From Botrytis cinerea B05.10 (Eukaryota > Ascomycota > Leotiomycetes > Helotiales > Sclerotiniaceae), in the NCBI RefSeq assembly GCF_000143535.2, contig NC_037310.1, positions 3,410,001 to 3,474,000 on the forward strand: a DNA stretch of 64,000 nt. Reading direction: 5' to 3'. Of the stretch, positions 1 to 11,245 are shown piece by piece. Position numbers and translations under genes: made by a program. Below the pieces are notes generated by a model. The model made no database searches. It worked only from the letters and a program-made list of their open reading frames with translations, and was not told where the DNA came from. The first letter of the stretch is position 1. Every line of letters starts with the position of its first letter.

Positions 1-310
1 CGATGAGGACGATGACGAAGAATCAGCAAAGAAAGATATGGGTGTACCAGAAGGCGCTGCGAGAAAGAAGAAAAATGCACCAGGACCAAAAGGACCCAAT
101 CCATTAGCCATGAAGAAGAAGAAGAAGGTTGAGGGAGGAAACACGAAGCCGAATGCGTCTACCAAAGTGGCTGACGCGAATGATACGGGAGCGGATGGTT
201 CAGAACCTGTCAAACGTAAACGAAAACGTCTACACTCGAAGAAAAAGGCAGAGGATGGAGCTGATGGGGAGACAGCAATTCCAAGTGAGAAAATGGATGA
301 AACAGCTTAA
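1..310 (+). CDS. utp23: UTP23-like rRNA-processing protein, C-terminal end (5' truncated)
   Basis: Only the last 102 codons are in the window; the reading frame is open from base 2 and stops at TAA 308-310. The visible part is a very basic tail starting with an acidic run (DEDDDEE), followed by a KGPNPLA(M)KKKKK motif at about 95-125. A GPNPLSxKKK(K) motif followed by a lysine-rich tail is the hallmark of the C-terminus of UTP23, a PIN-domain-derived component of the 90S/SSU processome needed for early 18S rRNA maturation in the nucleolus. The catalytic-fold part lies upstream of the window, so the call rests on this motif alone. Other nucleolar lysine-rich proteins cannot be fully excluded. 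Confidence 0.7.
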   Translation, partial: DEDDDEESAKKDMGVPEGAARKKKNAPGPKGPNPLAMKKKKKVEGGNTKPNASTKVADANDTGADGSEPVKRKRKRLHSKKKAEDGADGETAIPSEKMDETA

Positions 311-981
311 CATACACAGGAATATCGAGCAGAAAGTCATATATAAATTAATTACAACTTTAGAATGATACCCAAAGAATTGGAACTGAGCTGTATGATT
401 ATGGTTGTTAAAGTTGCAGAGATAAAGACATCGGGCAGCATGATGTTGCGATTCCAATTCGTCATGTAGGTAGGTAGCATTAGACCGACCCCCTGGATTA
501 CAGAACAAAGAGAATGGCCCCCAAATTACATATCAAATAAAGGTAAAGGCCAAATCTATTTAAAGCATTACAATATAATGATTCTCAAAAGTTACAACTT
601 CTCAACGTCCCAAAAGTATTTAAGTTTACACTGCCCATGATGAGTATTAGCAATATAAGCCATCTAAATCACTACTATACCCGTACCCGTTAGAAAGCAC
701 GTCCCAATCGTTTACTGGTTCACTCGCTGAGGAAGTGCATCGGTCATTCCAAAATCCTGGTCAACTGGACGGTGTCTGTGTGTACGGTGTGCATACGAAA
801 TCCATACAAAGCACAGAGCATCGACCTCGGAACACTTTTGTGCTTCAGAATCTATGGATCCGCGCAAGAACACACATTTGATAACTTAACAACGAATGTC
901 TAAGTGTCGTTAGATGATTTATCAGTTAGAGACGCCACCTGCCCTGTGAGTCAAGGTGGTGGTCGAAGTGCTAGAAACAAT
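311..981. other. Spacer between utp23 and the DUF726 gene
   Basis: About 670 bp, AT-rich. It should hold the 3' UTR of the upstream gene and the promoter and 5' UTR of the next. No ORF with conserved features and no clear RNA gene were seen. A TAA at 901-903 closes the frame of the downstream gene, so that protein starts at the ATG at 982 unless there is an upstream coding exon. Confidence 0.6.
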
Positions 982-3900
982 ATGCCACAGAGTGATGAGA
1001 CCACCACAAATGCTAAGGAAGATGGCATTGTGGGACCGGGTACAGCTGTTCAAAATGGACCTGCAGAACTGGATGACTTCGGATTGCCCCTCAAGAAGAG
1101 AGTTGTTCCAGAACCGGTAGCATATGATGAAGATTTGGAGGATGTCGAATCGGAGGATAAGCCGAGTGTCCCAGGAGATCGAAATGCTGAGACTAAAGAC
1201 AATGGATTGAAGAATGCGGATGTTGCTAAGGAAGAGGCAGAAAAGACAGACGACGTAAAGGATAACGGGTCAGATAACGAAGAAGAAGAGCATCTTAAGG
1301 ATGTCCAAACAGCGCCATTGCCTGCGATCACGAATCCAGAACCCCAAGAATCTCGCGAGACAACTCGGAATGAGGACTTGCTAGCTCATGGGCATGCTAC
1401 CCCTCAACGAACAATCGAAGAAGTCGAATCGATAAGTAAAAAAGACCTGGCGGAATCCTCGGAGCCTGCGAAGCCTGCAGAAGAGCCAACTTCCGCCGAA
1501 AGTTGGAAGAATACTAGTGGCGGCAATGATAGCAATACGGTTCCCACAGTGGATAGTAGGCAGAATCGGATTCAATCAAGTCAGGGAATATCAGAATGGT
1601 CGCATCAACATACCACTGTACCTGATCCAAAAAGCCCACCTCAAGAAGACGATGAATGGCAAACAATGCCAGCTTATGCCCCATACGATATTTATGATGA
1701 CGACAATAGGTTAATTGCGAGGGAGGCACATGAATCTGATGATGAACCGGATGCATATGCAGGTTTAGGTGGTGCAGGTAGAGGATACACGAGAGTTCAA
1801 CTAGACGAAGATGCTCAATCGGCGACAAGTTTGGATGAGAACACACAATACCTTTTCAAAGATGTTCATGGCACTGGAGCTGGAGAAGCGGAAGATGAGG
1901 AACAGCGAGATGCACTTTCTCAAATGCAAGCTACTAAAGATCTTTTAACGGAAGGGCAAAGAATTGCATATGTTGGCATGACTCGACTTATATTATCCAA
2001 AATGCTTGAACAACAGGAATTATTGGTGACAGCAAAGAAAGGAAACAAGAAAGAATTGCAAGTTTCAGCCGAAGCTATGAAGATGTGGACTCAAAAAATG
2101 ATGGTCCGGCTATATGCGCATATGGAAATCAGTACAGATGAACAGATCATGATTGAGCAATTAGCTGAACATGGAGTAGTCCCTTCAGATTTGACTGGGA
2201 CTCTCATGCAAAATGCACGAGTAAAGAATCCTATGGCTGAGAAAGCTCATTCAAGCAAAGACTCGATTGCTTCTGGCAGAAGTCCTAGGGAGTCTATCTC
2301 ATCTCCGCGATTGCCACGAGAATCCATACAGTCTCCACGCTTACCACAATCACCTTTAACTCCACAAACTCCTCGGCGACATGATGAAGAAGAACCGGCT
2401 GCTGTGCCTCCACCATATGAAGAGCATGAAGGCGAAGATTTACCTGAAGTTCGAACTCCTTCACAACTTCCTACCACTAAGAATATTGATATCGATCTTC
2501 GCTGGACTGTTCTTTGTGATCTATTCTTGACTTTAATTGCAGACTCAGTTTATGATGCACGATCTAGAACTTTGTTAGAAAAGGTTGGCGATAATATGGA
2601 AGTTTCCTGGTTAGAAATTTGTCGTTTTGAGAAGCGAGTCACAGATGCTTTGGAGATGCAACAAGCAGCTGAAAAGGAGAACTGGAATGAGGATGATCAT
2701 AAAGAGAACAGGAGGAAAATGGCTCTCAAGAAAAGATATTTGATGATGGGTCTTGCTACCGTTGGTGGAAGTCTCGTTATTGGACTTTCGGCAGGTCTCT
2801 TGGCGCCTGTTATAGGAGCTGGTCTCGCTGCTGGTTTCACTACAATCGGTGTAGCAGGTACAAGTGGTTTCCTTGCTGGTTCTGCAGGTGCTGCTATCAT
2901 CACAACTGGTGCCGCTACTTCAGGTGGCTTCATTGCAATCAAAGCTGCAAATCGTAGAACTGGAGCAGTCAAAACTTTTGAGTATAGGCCACTGCATAAT
3001 AATAAGCGAGTCAACTTAATTATTACCGTCTCGGGATGGATGACGGGTAAAGTTGATGATGTACGCTTGCCATATAGCACGGTTGATCCAATCATGGGAG
3101 ATATATATTCAGTTCTTTGGGAGCCGGAGATGCTTACAAGTATGGGAGATACTATTAATATTCTAGCAACAGAGGTAAGGAGTTATTTTCTCGTCGCACT
3201 GTACATACTAACGTATTCAAGGCTTTAACTCAAGGTCTTCAACAAGTTCTTGGAAGTACCATCCTTATTGGTTTGATGGCTGCTCTACAATTACCGGTCG
3301 TTTTAACTAAACTTTCATATCTCATCGATAACCCGTGGACGGTCTCCCTTGACCGTGCAAATGCTGCAGGTCTTATCCTTGCAGACTCGCTTATTGATCG
3401 AAACCTTGGTACTAGGCCAATCACTTTCGTGGGATATTCCCTTGGCTCTCGTGTCATCTTTTCATGTCTAAAAGAACTCGCCAAGAAAGGCGCTTATGGA
3501 TTAGTTCAGAATGTTTACCTATTTGGTTCACCTAATGTGGTGAATCAGGACGATTATCTAAAAGCCAAGTCTGTTGTGGCTGGTAGATTCGTCAACGGAT
3601 ACGCAAGGAATGATTGGATTCTAGGATATCTTTTCCGTCTTACTAGTGGTGGTATTAGACGTGTGGCAGGTCTTGCACCGGTCGAGAATGTTCCTGGGAT
3701 AGAGAATGTGGATGTTACTGATCTAGTACCGGGACATATGGCATATCGTACTGCCATGCCCAAACTTCTTCGAGAGGTGGGATGGGAAGTTGAGAGCGAC
3801 GAATTTACTGAAATCGAAGATCCAGATCCTGAAAATCATGCAGAGAGACAGAGAGAGCTTATTAATGAGATCGAGGAAGCCCGAAAAGAATTCGAGAAGA

Positions 3901-4772
3901 AAGAGAAAGAAGGGAAAGGAAGATTTAGTTTCTTCGGCCGTAAAAAGAAATCGGCCGTAGAACGTAAAGAATGGGAGACATATGTAGAAAGTTCAAAGAA
4001 CGAGCAGAGTCGTGATTCAAGCCGATCTGGAACAGAGGATGGCCAAGGAAATAATCATGGCATTCTTTTCGACGTTGATGCTATTCGTGCAGAAGTCGCT
4101 AGTGGAGTTGCTGCTGATGGTGGTAGCAACAAACATATGGAGGTTAAAGAACTCAAATCCACACTTCCACCCATGAAGCTTAACCTCGCCTCTTCATCTA
4201 ATAGTCCACAATCCAGTCCACGAAATTCTCTCCGGCCAACAAAAAGCGATGATGCAAATACAACGCTACATGCCTATGATTATCGTTCGCCAGGTCATTC
4301 TCCCCGTCCTTCGAATGGATTTGGTGCAGGCTCAACATATTCATACTCGAATTCGAATTCTAGTCAAGATCTCGCGAGGAATTCACCATATCTAGCTCAG
4401 GAACCTGAGGAAGAACTTGAGATGACTTTTGATACCGCTTATCATTCTCCTCCTCATTCGGCTAATGTCAGTAGTACAAGGTTGCCTGAGAGAGGACACA
4501 CAAGTTTCAACTCTTTGGGTCATGAGGCTGCTAGTAATAGTGCGTTTGGAGGTGGTTTTGATGGAATGGGGTCGAGTAGTTCAAGACCGGAATTAAAATC
4601 TTCTTCGACATTACCTGTAGGAATCGGAACCGGAGTGGGAGTAGGATTGGGATTGGGGGTGACTGGAATGGGAATGGGATACGCGGCAGAAAAAAATGCG
4701 TGGGCGGATGATGATGATGATGAGTTTGCGGCGAATGGGGGAGAGGAGGAAATTGAGATGACTTTTGCATAA
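982..4772 (+). CDS. DUF726 family alpha/beta-hydrolase (TMCO4/Mil1-like membrane protein)
   Basis: Two exons, 982-3174 and 3222-4772, joined by a 47-bp intron (GTAAGG...CAAG), give about 1,247 aa. The first in-frame ATG is 982. The N-terminal 500 residues are acidic, low-complexity and probably disordered. At about residues 588-660 lies a glycine-rich hydrophobic stretch (LATVGGSLVIG..., FLAGSAGAAIITTG) typical of DUF726 proteins and likely membrane-inserted. It is followed by a hydrolase core with a GYSLG nucleophile elbow (Ser about 804). The C-terminal 300 residues are again low-complexity, ending with a glycine/valine-rich patch and acidic tail. The yeast relative Mil1/Yfl034w is a lipase-fold protein that binds the AP-1 clathrin adaptor; substrate and catalysis here are unknown. 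Family call is strong, function inferred. Confidence 0.88.
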
Positions 4773-5150
4773 TTGGATTTGATTTTGCTCATTTTGGGTT
4801 GCGGGATGCGTGCATTGCATTGTATGAATGGATGGGATATTTTATGCGTATGAATAGGATGGGTTGGTTGGTTGGTTGGTTGTAGCGTAAATCAAATCAG
4901 AATAGGGGGGTGAAAAGGATGATGAGAGAAAGGAAGAAAGAAATAAAGAAAGAGATAGACTTAATGTGCATACATGTATGGATATATGGGTTAGTGTGGA
5001 ATGAATGCATGCATGGGTTGATATGGTAGCATGAATTATTCGAGCAAGCAACTGAGATGGTTGTTTATAGTTTGTGGACTGATGGATTGATGGTGGTTTT
5101 GTAGTGGTAGTTATTGTAGTGTAGTAGTTATAGTAGTAGTAGATATGCAA

Positions 5151-5296
5151 ATACAGATACAGATACAGATACAGATACAGATACAGATACAGATACAGAT
5201 ACAGATACAGATACAGATACAGATACAGATACAGATACAGATACAGATACAGATACAGATACAGATGTAGATACAAATGTAGATACAGATGTAGAT
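5151..5296. repeat. ATACAG hexanucleotide tandem array
   Basis: Perfect 6-bp units run from 5151 to about 5266 (roughly 19 copies) and continue as degenerate GTAGAT/ACAGAT units to about 5296. The uninterrupted array should be length-polymorphic. It creates a spurious Leu-Tyr repeat ORF on the minus strand. Confidence 0.97.
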
Positions 5297-5660
5297 GAGC
5301 TCTATATATTATATTATAGTATATTGTGTCTTTGTGAACGAGTTGGCGCTTGTGTTTGTTGTTTGTTGTTTTTTGTTTGAGAGATTTTGTGTTGGGGGAG
5401 GGAGTGGGAAGGGGAGGGGAAGGGCGGGTAGACGAAGAGAGTGAAGAGAATGAAGAGAATAAATCGAACGAATCAAATAATTAAAATAATAGGACTATTA
5501 TAACTTGCATTTTTGCATTATGCGATTAGTCAGTCTCATGATGAATATATTCTATTATGATTAACTAGGTATATCGATGTTAAACTAGATTTACATTGTT
5601 GGGATGAATATTGTGGATTGTGGATTCGGAGTTGGAGATTGGGTTTTGCTGTGGGAATGA

Positions 5661-5689
5661 GATGGGATGGGATGGGATGGGATGGGATG
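5661..5689. repeat. GATGG pentamer microsatellite
   Basis: About six tandem copies of GATGG on the G-rich strand. The same pentamer reappears at about 60648-60673, showing that this motif recurs in the large spacers of this region. Confidence 0.9.
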
Positions 5690-6507
5690 AGAGATATGCC
5701 TCGGGTATTAATACCTGCTTTTTTCTTGATAGGGGATTGGTAGGAGGAAAGAAGGAAAGAAAAATTATGGTTTTTTTTTGTGCTGTGCTGTGCTGTGTTG
5801 TGTTGTGTTGTGCTGGGTGGATGTGTAGTGGATGTGTGGTGGATAGGTAGGTGGAAGAGAGGGGAGAAGAGAAACTCTTATTAGTCTCATCGTCGTTTTT
5901 TTCCCGATCAGCAGTGCGACTCTTGGAGTAATCTATTGTGGAAGAAGAAGGTGCTCGCTAGCCTGAATCTGAATAGGGCACATGAGATGTAATTAGTTTA
6001 ATGCCAACACCCCAAGGAGTATGGCTAGTCCAGTGGTAACCAGATCTATTACCATGGAAAATCCATTTTTCGATTGTAAAGTTTAGGTATGTGTCAGCTG
6101 CAGAGAGGGAAAGCTTAATGTCAATCATATCTAACTTTTGTAGAAAGCTTGGAGGGTACCTAGGTATGTCAAATTGATGATGAATGTTTTATATCTCTTG
6201 TCGATTCTACGTACGAGATGTATGTACTCTTGGGGAATAATGTTTGAACTTTTTTTAATAAATAAAAAAATTCGAAGAGTATGCGAGAGGTTTGGAGATG
6301 AGCATACTTTTGAATGTGTGTGTATGGGGCAGGGGGGGTTGTTATTAGGTCAATGGGGTTGGTTAGATGTAAGTGGGTGGGTGGGTGTGGTCTAGAGGGG
6401 ATTTTGATAATGGATGTTGGACTAGATAGAGCTTGATTGGAATTTGGAAGGTGTTGGGAGAGAGGGTGTGGTTGTAGTTGGCTTTTGTAATGGGTTCGGG
6501 GTTTGGA

Positions 6508-6535
6508 GATGGATGGATGGATGGATGGATGGATG
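6508..6535. repeat. ATGG tetramer microsatellite
   Basis: About seven copies of ATGG, followed by a short GATGATGAC-like run. Simple sequence with no gene. Confidence 0.9.
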
Positions 6536-7754
6536 ATGACGATGATGATGTGTGTAAGTTTAAAAGTTGTTGGACATCTTGAAGGATCGACTAGATGTCT
6601 GAAGGTGGTTAGTTACATGTCTATGTCGATGACTTCGAAGCAATTAGCATGTCTATATCTGTGGTGATAAAGATGAAATCGAAGAAGCTTAGGCAATCGT
6701 TGCTCAGAAGAGGAGTAGTTGAGCTGTGAGTTTAGTAGTGTTGTGATTATTCTGGGTGGTGAGAGTAAGTTTTATGCTATTTTGATGATTACTGCTTGGT
6801 CTCTTGTACTTGATGGGGAGTAATGGATACTATTTATTCTTGCTAAGGAAGTTTATTTCTAGCTGCGGTGATCAAGTGTCTATATTTAGTCATGAATAGA
6901 GATGTTCCCACTCCGGCCGAGAGAGGTCTTGTGAAATCGTAGGCGCGATTCTTCGGCAAATAAAGCTGGTTGTAATCACGGATTCAAGAGTAAGAGTAAA
7001 GGTTAGTTAGTAGTTTTACCTTGGGCTGATGAGACAAGTGGGTTCGACGTCATTATCAAATTTCTTAATATCATACTGGATACAGCACCTCACAAGAGAG
7101 ACTTCGATACAAATAGATCAAAATTGTTTTGGAAGTCTAGTACAAATTATTGATGATACCAGATGAAGGTCTTGGGTGTTGGGAATCTACAAGTCGTTGA
7201 AGTTTTTGAGGTGTATGAAAGTTGAAAGCTAGAGAGATGTGCAGTTCACGAGCTGAAATACGCAATTAAATTATAATAACTTCAAAGTTCGCTTCGATGG
7301 GGCAAGAGTTTGGAAGAGTAAAGTTTAAGTATTTTGTTGTGTGTTCGAGTGGCAAGAGCAAGGTGATGATGAGACGGAAGGTTGTTTACCACTTCGACTT
7401 GGTATGCATTTGTTCTGCGCCTTCTGTTTGGGGTTGTAACTTTATCTCAAGTACATTCTAAGCTTCAATTTGTACTTACATAGTTCTCAGAATCATCTAC
7501 TCTCTTTCTAATATCCAACAAAACTCTGGGCTTTGGACACAGCACAACTTTTCTTGGTCTTTGTTCCTTTAAACTGACTGCGAGTTCGTGATTTCATCAA
7601 ATATTCATTTCTGAGCTTATGCTAGAGATAGGGTGGGCTACTATATCTTTCTTCAAAAAACTTATTGAAAAGAAGGATATTGTCGTACCGAGCACAAGAA
7701 ATCGCTTCTGTAATCTTTCATACTTCTTCATCAATAAGAACACCAAACATCACC

Positions 7755-8288
7755 ATGCCAAATACAGAACATTACGTTCTCAAACGCAGCGGTTGGCTCT
7801 TACTACTCTCCTTCACGGGTATCTCAGCATCTTGTCTCCGCGGGGGCATCTGCAACGATTTTCTCCTCATCGATCTCGGCAAGAAACCTTCTCCACGTCG
7901 AATATCTGATCGCGAGCTGGACTGTGTTTCTTGTCGGAGGGGGCTTAAAATGTTACAAAAACGAGTTAAGACTGAAGGGCTCAAGACACCTTTTTGGACT
8001 TTGGTATTCAAGTATAAGGAGGAGAAGAAGATCTCAGCTGCTCGCAATTTGGTTCTGGGGAGTTTTTTGGCAATAGGATGCGCGGGGCTGTGGAAGACGA
8101 GGGGGGTTTGGGGGAGAGGGGGTTGGGGGTGGTGGGTGGTTCCGACGGGGCTGGGGCTGGGGTCTTGGGTGGCTTTCTTTGAGGATATGGTTTGGGTGGG
8201 GGACAATATGGAGAAGTTGATGTTGGAGGATGATTCAGATTATTCGGATGATACTGATGATACGGATTTATGCGAATTATGCAGATGA
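7755..8288 (+). CDS. Small hypothetical membrane protein
   Basis: An uninterrupted ORF of 177 codons from ATG 7755, which sits in a good fungal context (CACCATGCC), to the stop at 8286-8288. I do not recognise the family. The N-terminus has a hydrophobic segment (GWLLLLSFTGISASC, residues about 13-28) that could be a signal anchor. Two further apolar stretches follow (LVLGSFLAIGCAGLW, about 100-115; a Trp/Gly-rich GWWVVPTGLGLGSWVAFF, about 130-148). The C-terminus is acidic (DDSDYSDDTDDTD) and ends in CELCR. Cysteines occur in CVSC and CELC pairs. The frame continues 30 codons upstream with an alternative ATG at 7665, but 7755 has the better context. It could be lineage-specific; expression is not proven. 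Confidence 0.5.
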   Translation: MPNTEHYVLKRSGWLLLLSFTGISASCLRGGICNDFLLIDLGKKPSPRRISDRELDCVSCRRGLKMLQKRVKTEGLKTPFWTLVFKYKEEKKISAARNLVLGSFLAIGCAGLWKTRGVWGRGGWGWWVVPTGLGLGSWVAFFEDMVWVGDNMEKLMLEDDSDYSDDTDDTDLCELCR

Positions 8289-9882
8289 TGAGAATGATGA
8301 GAATGATCAGGGTGATGATATTGTTATAACTTCTTTCCTATAAGTGAATGATTGAAGTATTGAAGTATCGAGGTGGGACTATGTGATTAATGAAAGCTAG
8401 CAGAGGCTACTCGTTCTGTGAAATAGTTTTTTGGAAACACAATTCTAATTCGGCCATGTTCGGCAATGAATAATAACCCGTCGTTGGCTGCAGAACTTTC
8501 TGCATATATTTGTAGTGAATACTCCGCCAATAACATATTACATATCGATGTATCTTTTCCAGGAGAGAAAAAACAACGTCTTCAACAGCAGGTCTCAAAT
8601 TCTACATTCCTTACCCCTATTAATTCTGAACCTTATGTATACGCTATGCACCATCCCAGAAACTGGTCGTGAAATAAGATTGAAACAACTCTGAGGATAT
8701 CTCCCATTACATCTATAAGCATCATCTACGTCTTCTAGTGTATTATCTCCTCTCTGTAGCTCCTCTGACCCCATTCCTTCCAAACACTGATATACTCCGT
8801 ATGTAAGTCCAGATACTTCCTAGCTATCACGCAAAGGCGGTCCGGTCGATGGCGTTGACGACATCGCTGAGTTCACTTGATGGACTGATAGAACACTTGT
8901 CAACTTTCAAAGCTTATAAACAATTTATTCTCTAACTGCTTGATATTAAGATATGTTATTTCCTTGTTCAATCTGCAATAAATCATCACAACAATTCGAA
9001 TATCCAAACTGATACTTCAAGAGATCCGACATCTTGTTCCAGAGTCTCTAGTCCGTTATCACACTGATCATCGATTCCAATCATTATTAAAAGATCAAGA
9101 ACGCCTAAGACAACGAGAATCAAGACGAGTATCTAACTCTCGGCTGTGTTAAGAGATAAGTTCAACTGTTCCACTCATGAGAGAAACAATTCATTAACAT
9201 AGCAATTTCAAAAATGTGGTTGGGCTATTTCAAAAATTATATAAGAAAAAGTGTACTCGTATAATGTGGCTGATTGTTCGAAATCATTCAGTGAAACCAT
9301 AACCTGCATCCGCGTCACATGACCTCATTTAAATTGGATACTCGAATTCCACTTGGAAAACGAAGAACTACAAACCACGACAGGGATTTTAATAAGTCTG
9401 CTATAAATGTGAAAACGCCTACCAAGTTACTTTGGTAAAACCTTTCAAAGGACAAAGAGAATGCGACACAAAAACGACGGAATGACGTTCAGGCTCATGC
9501 ATCTCGAGCCGAACCGAGTCGGCACTGATCATATGCTCCCCCACGAGCCCATAAAAGCCAACGAAAGCCTCTGCGACCTTTCCAACCATTTATCTTTCAC
9601 CACACCCCTTCAATTTTAGCACAGCTCATTCACTGAACTCACACAACATTTACACAGTTCTATTGACCCACCTAAAATTCACCATTTATCACCCGCTTCA
9701 ATCAGCTCGCAAATAGCAGCTGACCCTAATAAATATCGCGATCGCCATATCTCAAATCCTCTTCAAAAACAGCCTCCCGTCACTCGAAGTCAATATGCAC
9801 CACTTACAAGCCTGCTTTTCTTCCAAAATTCATCAAGACCAGAATTATTAGTCGGAGACTCTTTTCTCGAGCTATACTCAAA
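8289..9882. other. Spacer between two small hypothetical genes
   Basis: About 1.6 kb without a supportable gene. The last 350 bp are C/T/A-rich with repeated CACAAC/TTCACC patches and a possible TATA-like CATAAAAG near 9549, consistent with a fungal promoter and 5' UTR for the ORF at 9883. Confidence 0.5.
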
Positions 9883-10404
9883 ATGCCAGATATAGCACGC
9901 AATCGTATCGAGATTTGGCGTAGCGAAGTCGAGTCACAGACATCGTCGCAGTCGGGTGTAGCAGTGGATATGGGGTGGAATGCACCGGTTGTACAACCAC
10001 AGAGCTTTTGGAGACGGGTACTCGGATTGGGATATAGCGGCAGCGGAAGCGGCTCTGGTCGTGGCAACGAAGTTGGGAATGGAAGTAGAAGTGGAAGCAG
10101 AAGCAGAAGTGGAAGCAGCAGGAGCGTGAGCATAGGCAGGAAACTTGGGTTGGTGAAAGGAGAGATTGAACGGACTGGGATGTATGCTGTGAAGATTAAG
10201 GGAGATAAGGATATGTCTGAAAGAGGAAGGGACTTGAAGGAGAGAGAACGAAGCGGAGAGAGGGATGGAGAAAGTAGTATGAAGCTTGGTGGTAGTGAGG
10301 AAAGTGTGAGGGGCGGATTGAGGGAAAGAAAAAACAGGTTAGAGAGGGCAGCTAAACTTTTGAGAAAGAATGAAGGAGCGAGGGAGGATGGTCAGAGGGG
10401 TTAG
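9883..10404 (+). CDS. Hypothetical Ser/Gly/Arg-rich protein
   Basis: ORF of 173 codons from an ATG with a strong context (TCAAAATGCC). No family is recognised. The N-terminal 45 residues look globular (RNRIEIWRSEVESQ, then WNAPVVQPQSFWRRVLGLGY). Next is a Ser-Gly-Arg run (about 55-85) with alternating GSGSGS and SRSRS steps. The remainder is highly charged and probably helical (ERGRDLKERERSGERDG, RERKNRLERAAKLLRKN). The short low-complexity middle suggests a linker. It may be a small nuclear or RNA-associated protein, but that is only suggested by composition. Transcript evidence would decide whether it is real. Confidence 0.45.
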   Translation: MPDIARNRIEIWRSEVESQTSSQSGVAVDMGWNAPVVQPQSFWRRVLGLGYSGSGSGSGRGNEVGNGSRSGSRSRSGSSRSVSIGRKLGLVKGEIERTGMYAVKIKGDKDMSERGRDLKERERSGERDGESSMKLGGSEESVRGGLRERKNRLERAAKLLRKNEGAREDGQRG

Positions 10405-10982
10405 ATTGTCTTGTTTATGGGTATCTTGATGAATTATTGGTATTGCAGAGTCGAGTTGGGATAAGTGGCAATGGGTTGCGGTGCAGTACATCATTCATGA
10501 CACAGGAGAGTCAGAACTAGCATTGGACAGCTTGACGGGTGGGGCTATGTACTACAACCTCAAACAAGGTCACACGGAAGCTTCCAAGTACCTCATGAAT
10601 AATCCAACATTATCAAATTTGACCAAACTCCTGGCTGTAGACTGTTCGAACGGAGTTGGTGACTTGAAACGAGCGTTGTGAAACATTCAATGAGAGTTCA
10701 CCAGTGCGTGTACGGACTGACGGGACTGCAGAAATGTGCTTGGAAATATCTTTTGAAAAATTGATATGTGTATTGCAGAAATTTTGATGATGCTTTATTA
10801 GAGATTGAACAACGAGAAGACAGATTCTAATATCAAACAATTGAAGAATGAAACAGTTAAAGAATATCGAAAGTTGAGAAGTGTCCCATCAGTCTATACG
10901 ACCACTGGTGATTCTAAGCACTAGCTCAGAGAAATCGATACATAAATGTCCAGATGGTAGTTTGATTGATGGTCATCTAGAT

Positions 10983-11021
<39 letters not shown>

Positions 11022-11245
11022 CACTCAGGTAGTAAAACTTCACTCCTGTTTATTTACTGTCTCCACGTTACCTTAGTACGAGCCTCAAGAAAATGTGGGA
11101 AATAAATGGAAGGGTTGTTTACGTCACATGACCAGATATTGATTTCTAACACAGCGGCAAGAACCAACTCCGACAACTTTTCTATAATAATAATAATTCT
11201 AGTCCTTTGGTTCTGCAACTTTGTTACACCTTATTTCCAGAAAAG
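10405..11245. other. Spacer / promoter of the thioredoxin-PITH gene
   Basis: About 840 bp with no supportable gene. The only notable element is the AT microsatellite at 10986-11019. Confidence 0.5.
10986..11019. repeat. AT dinucleotide microsatellite
   Basis: About 17 uninterrupted TA/AT repeats in the spacer upstream of the thioredoxin-PITH gene. Confidence 0.95.

Larger units (their letters stand above)
4773..7754. other. 3-kb gene-free, repeat-rich spacer
   Basis: No convincing gene on either strand. The first 1.8 kb has a top strand rich in G/T/A and poor in C, and carries simple repeats: an ATACAG hexamer array (5151-5266), a GATGG pentamer run (5661-5689) and an ATGG tetramer run (about 6508-6535). 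The opposite strand encodes only low-complexity Leu-Tyr or Ser-Leu ORFs produced by the repeats. 7.0-7.7 kb is more balanced and should hold the promoter of the small gene starting at 7755. Confidence 0.6.

Noticed and set aside
904..981. Upstream extension of the DUF726 protein to base 904
   Set aside because: That extension begins with GTG, which is not expected as a start here; the first in-frame ATG is 982.
4842..5276. Minus-strand 144-codon Leu-Tyr-rich ORF
   Set aside because: It is simply the translation of the ATACAG hexamer array and surrounding simple sequence.
5151..5296. CRISPR-like regular repeats
   Set aside because: The array is an uninterrupted hexamer microsatellite with no spacers, and the sequence is eukaryotic.
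7040..7055. GGGTTCGACGTC resembling a tRNA B box
   Set aside because: No matching A box or cloverleaf could be formed around it.
7772..8206. Minus-strand ORF opposite the small membrane protein
   Set aside because: Overlaps the better supported plus-strand ORF and is Pro/Ser-rich because of G-rich codons on the other strand.
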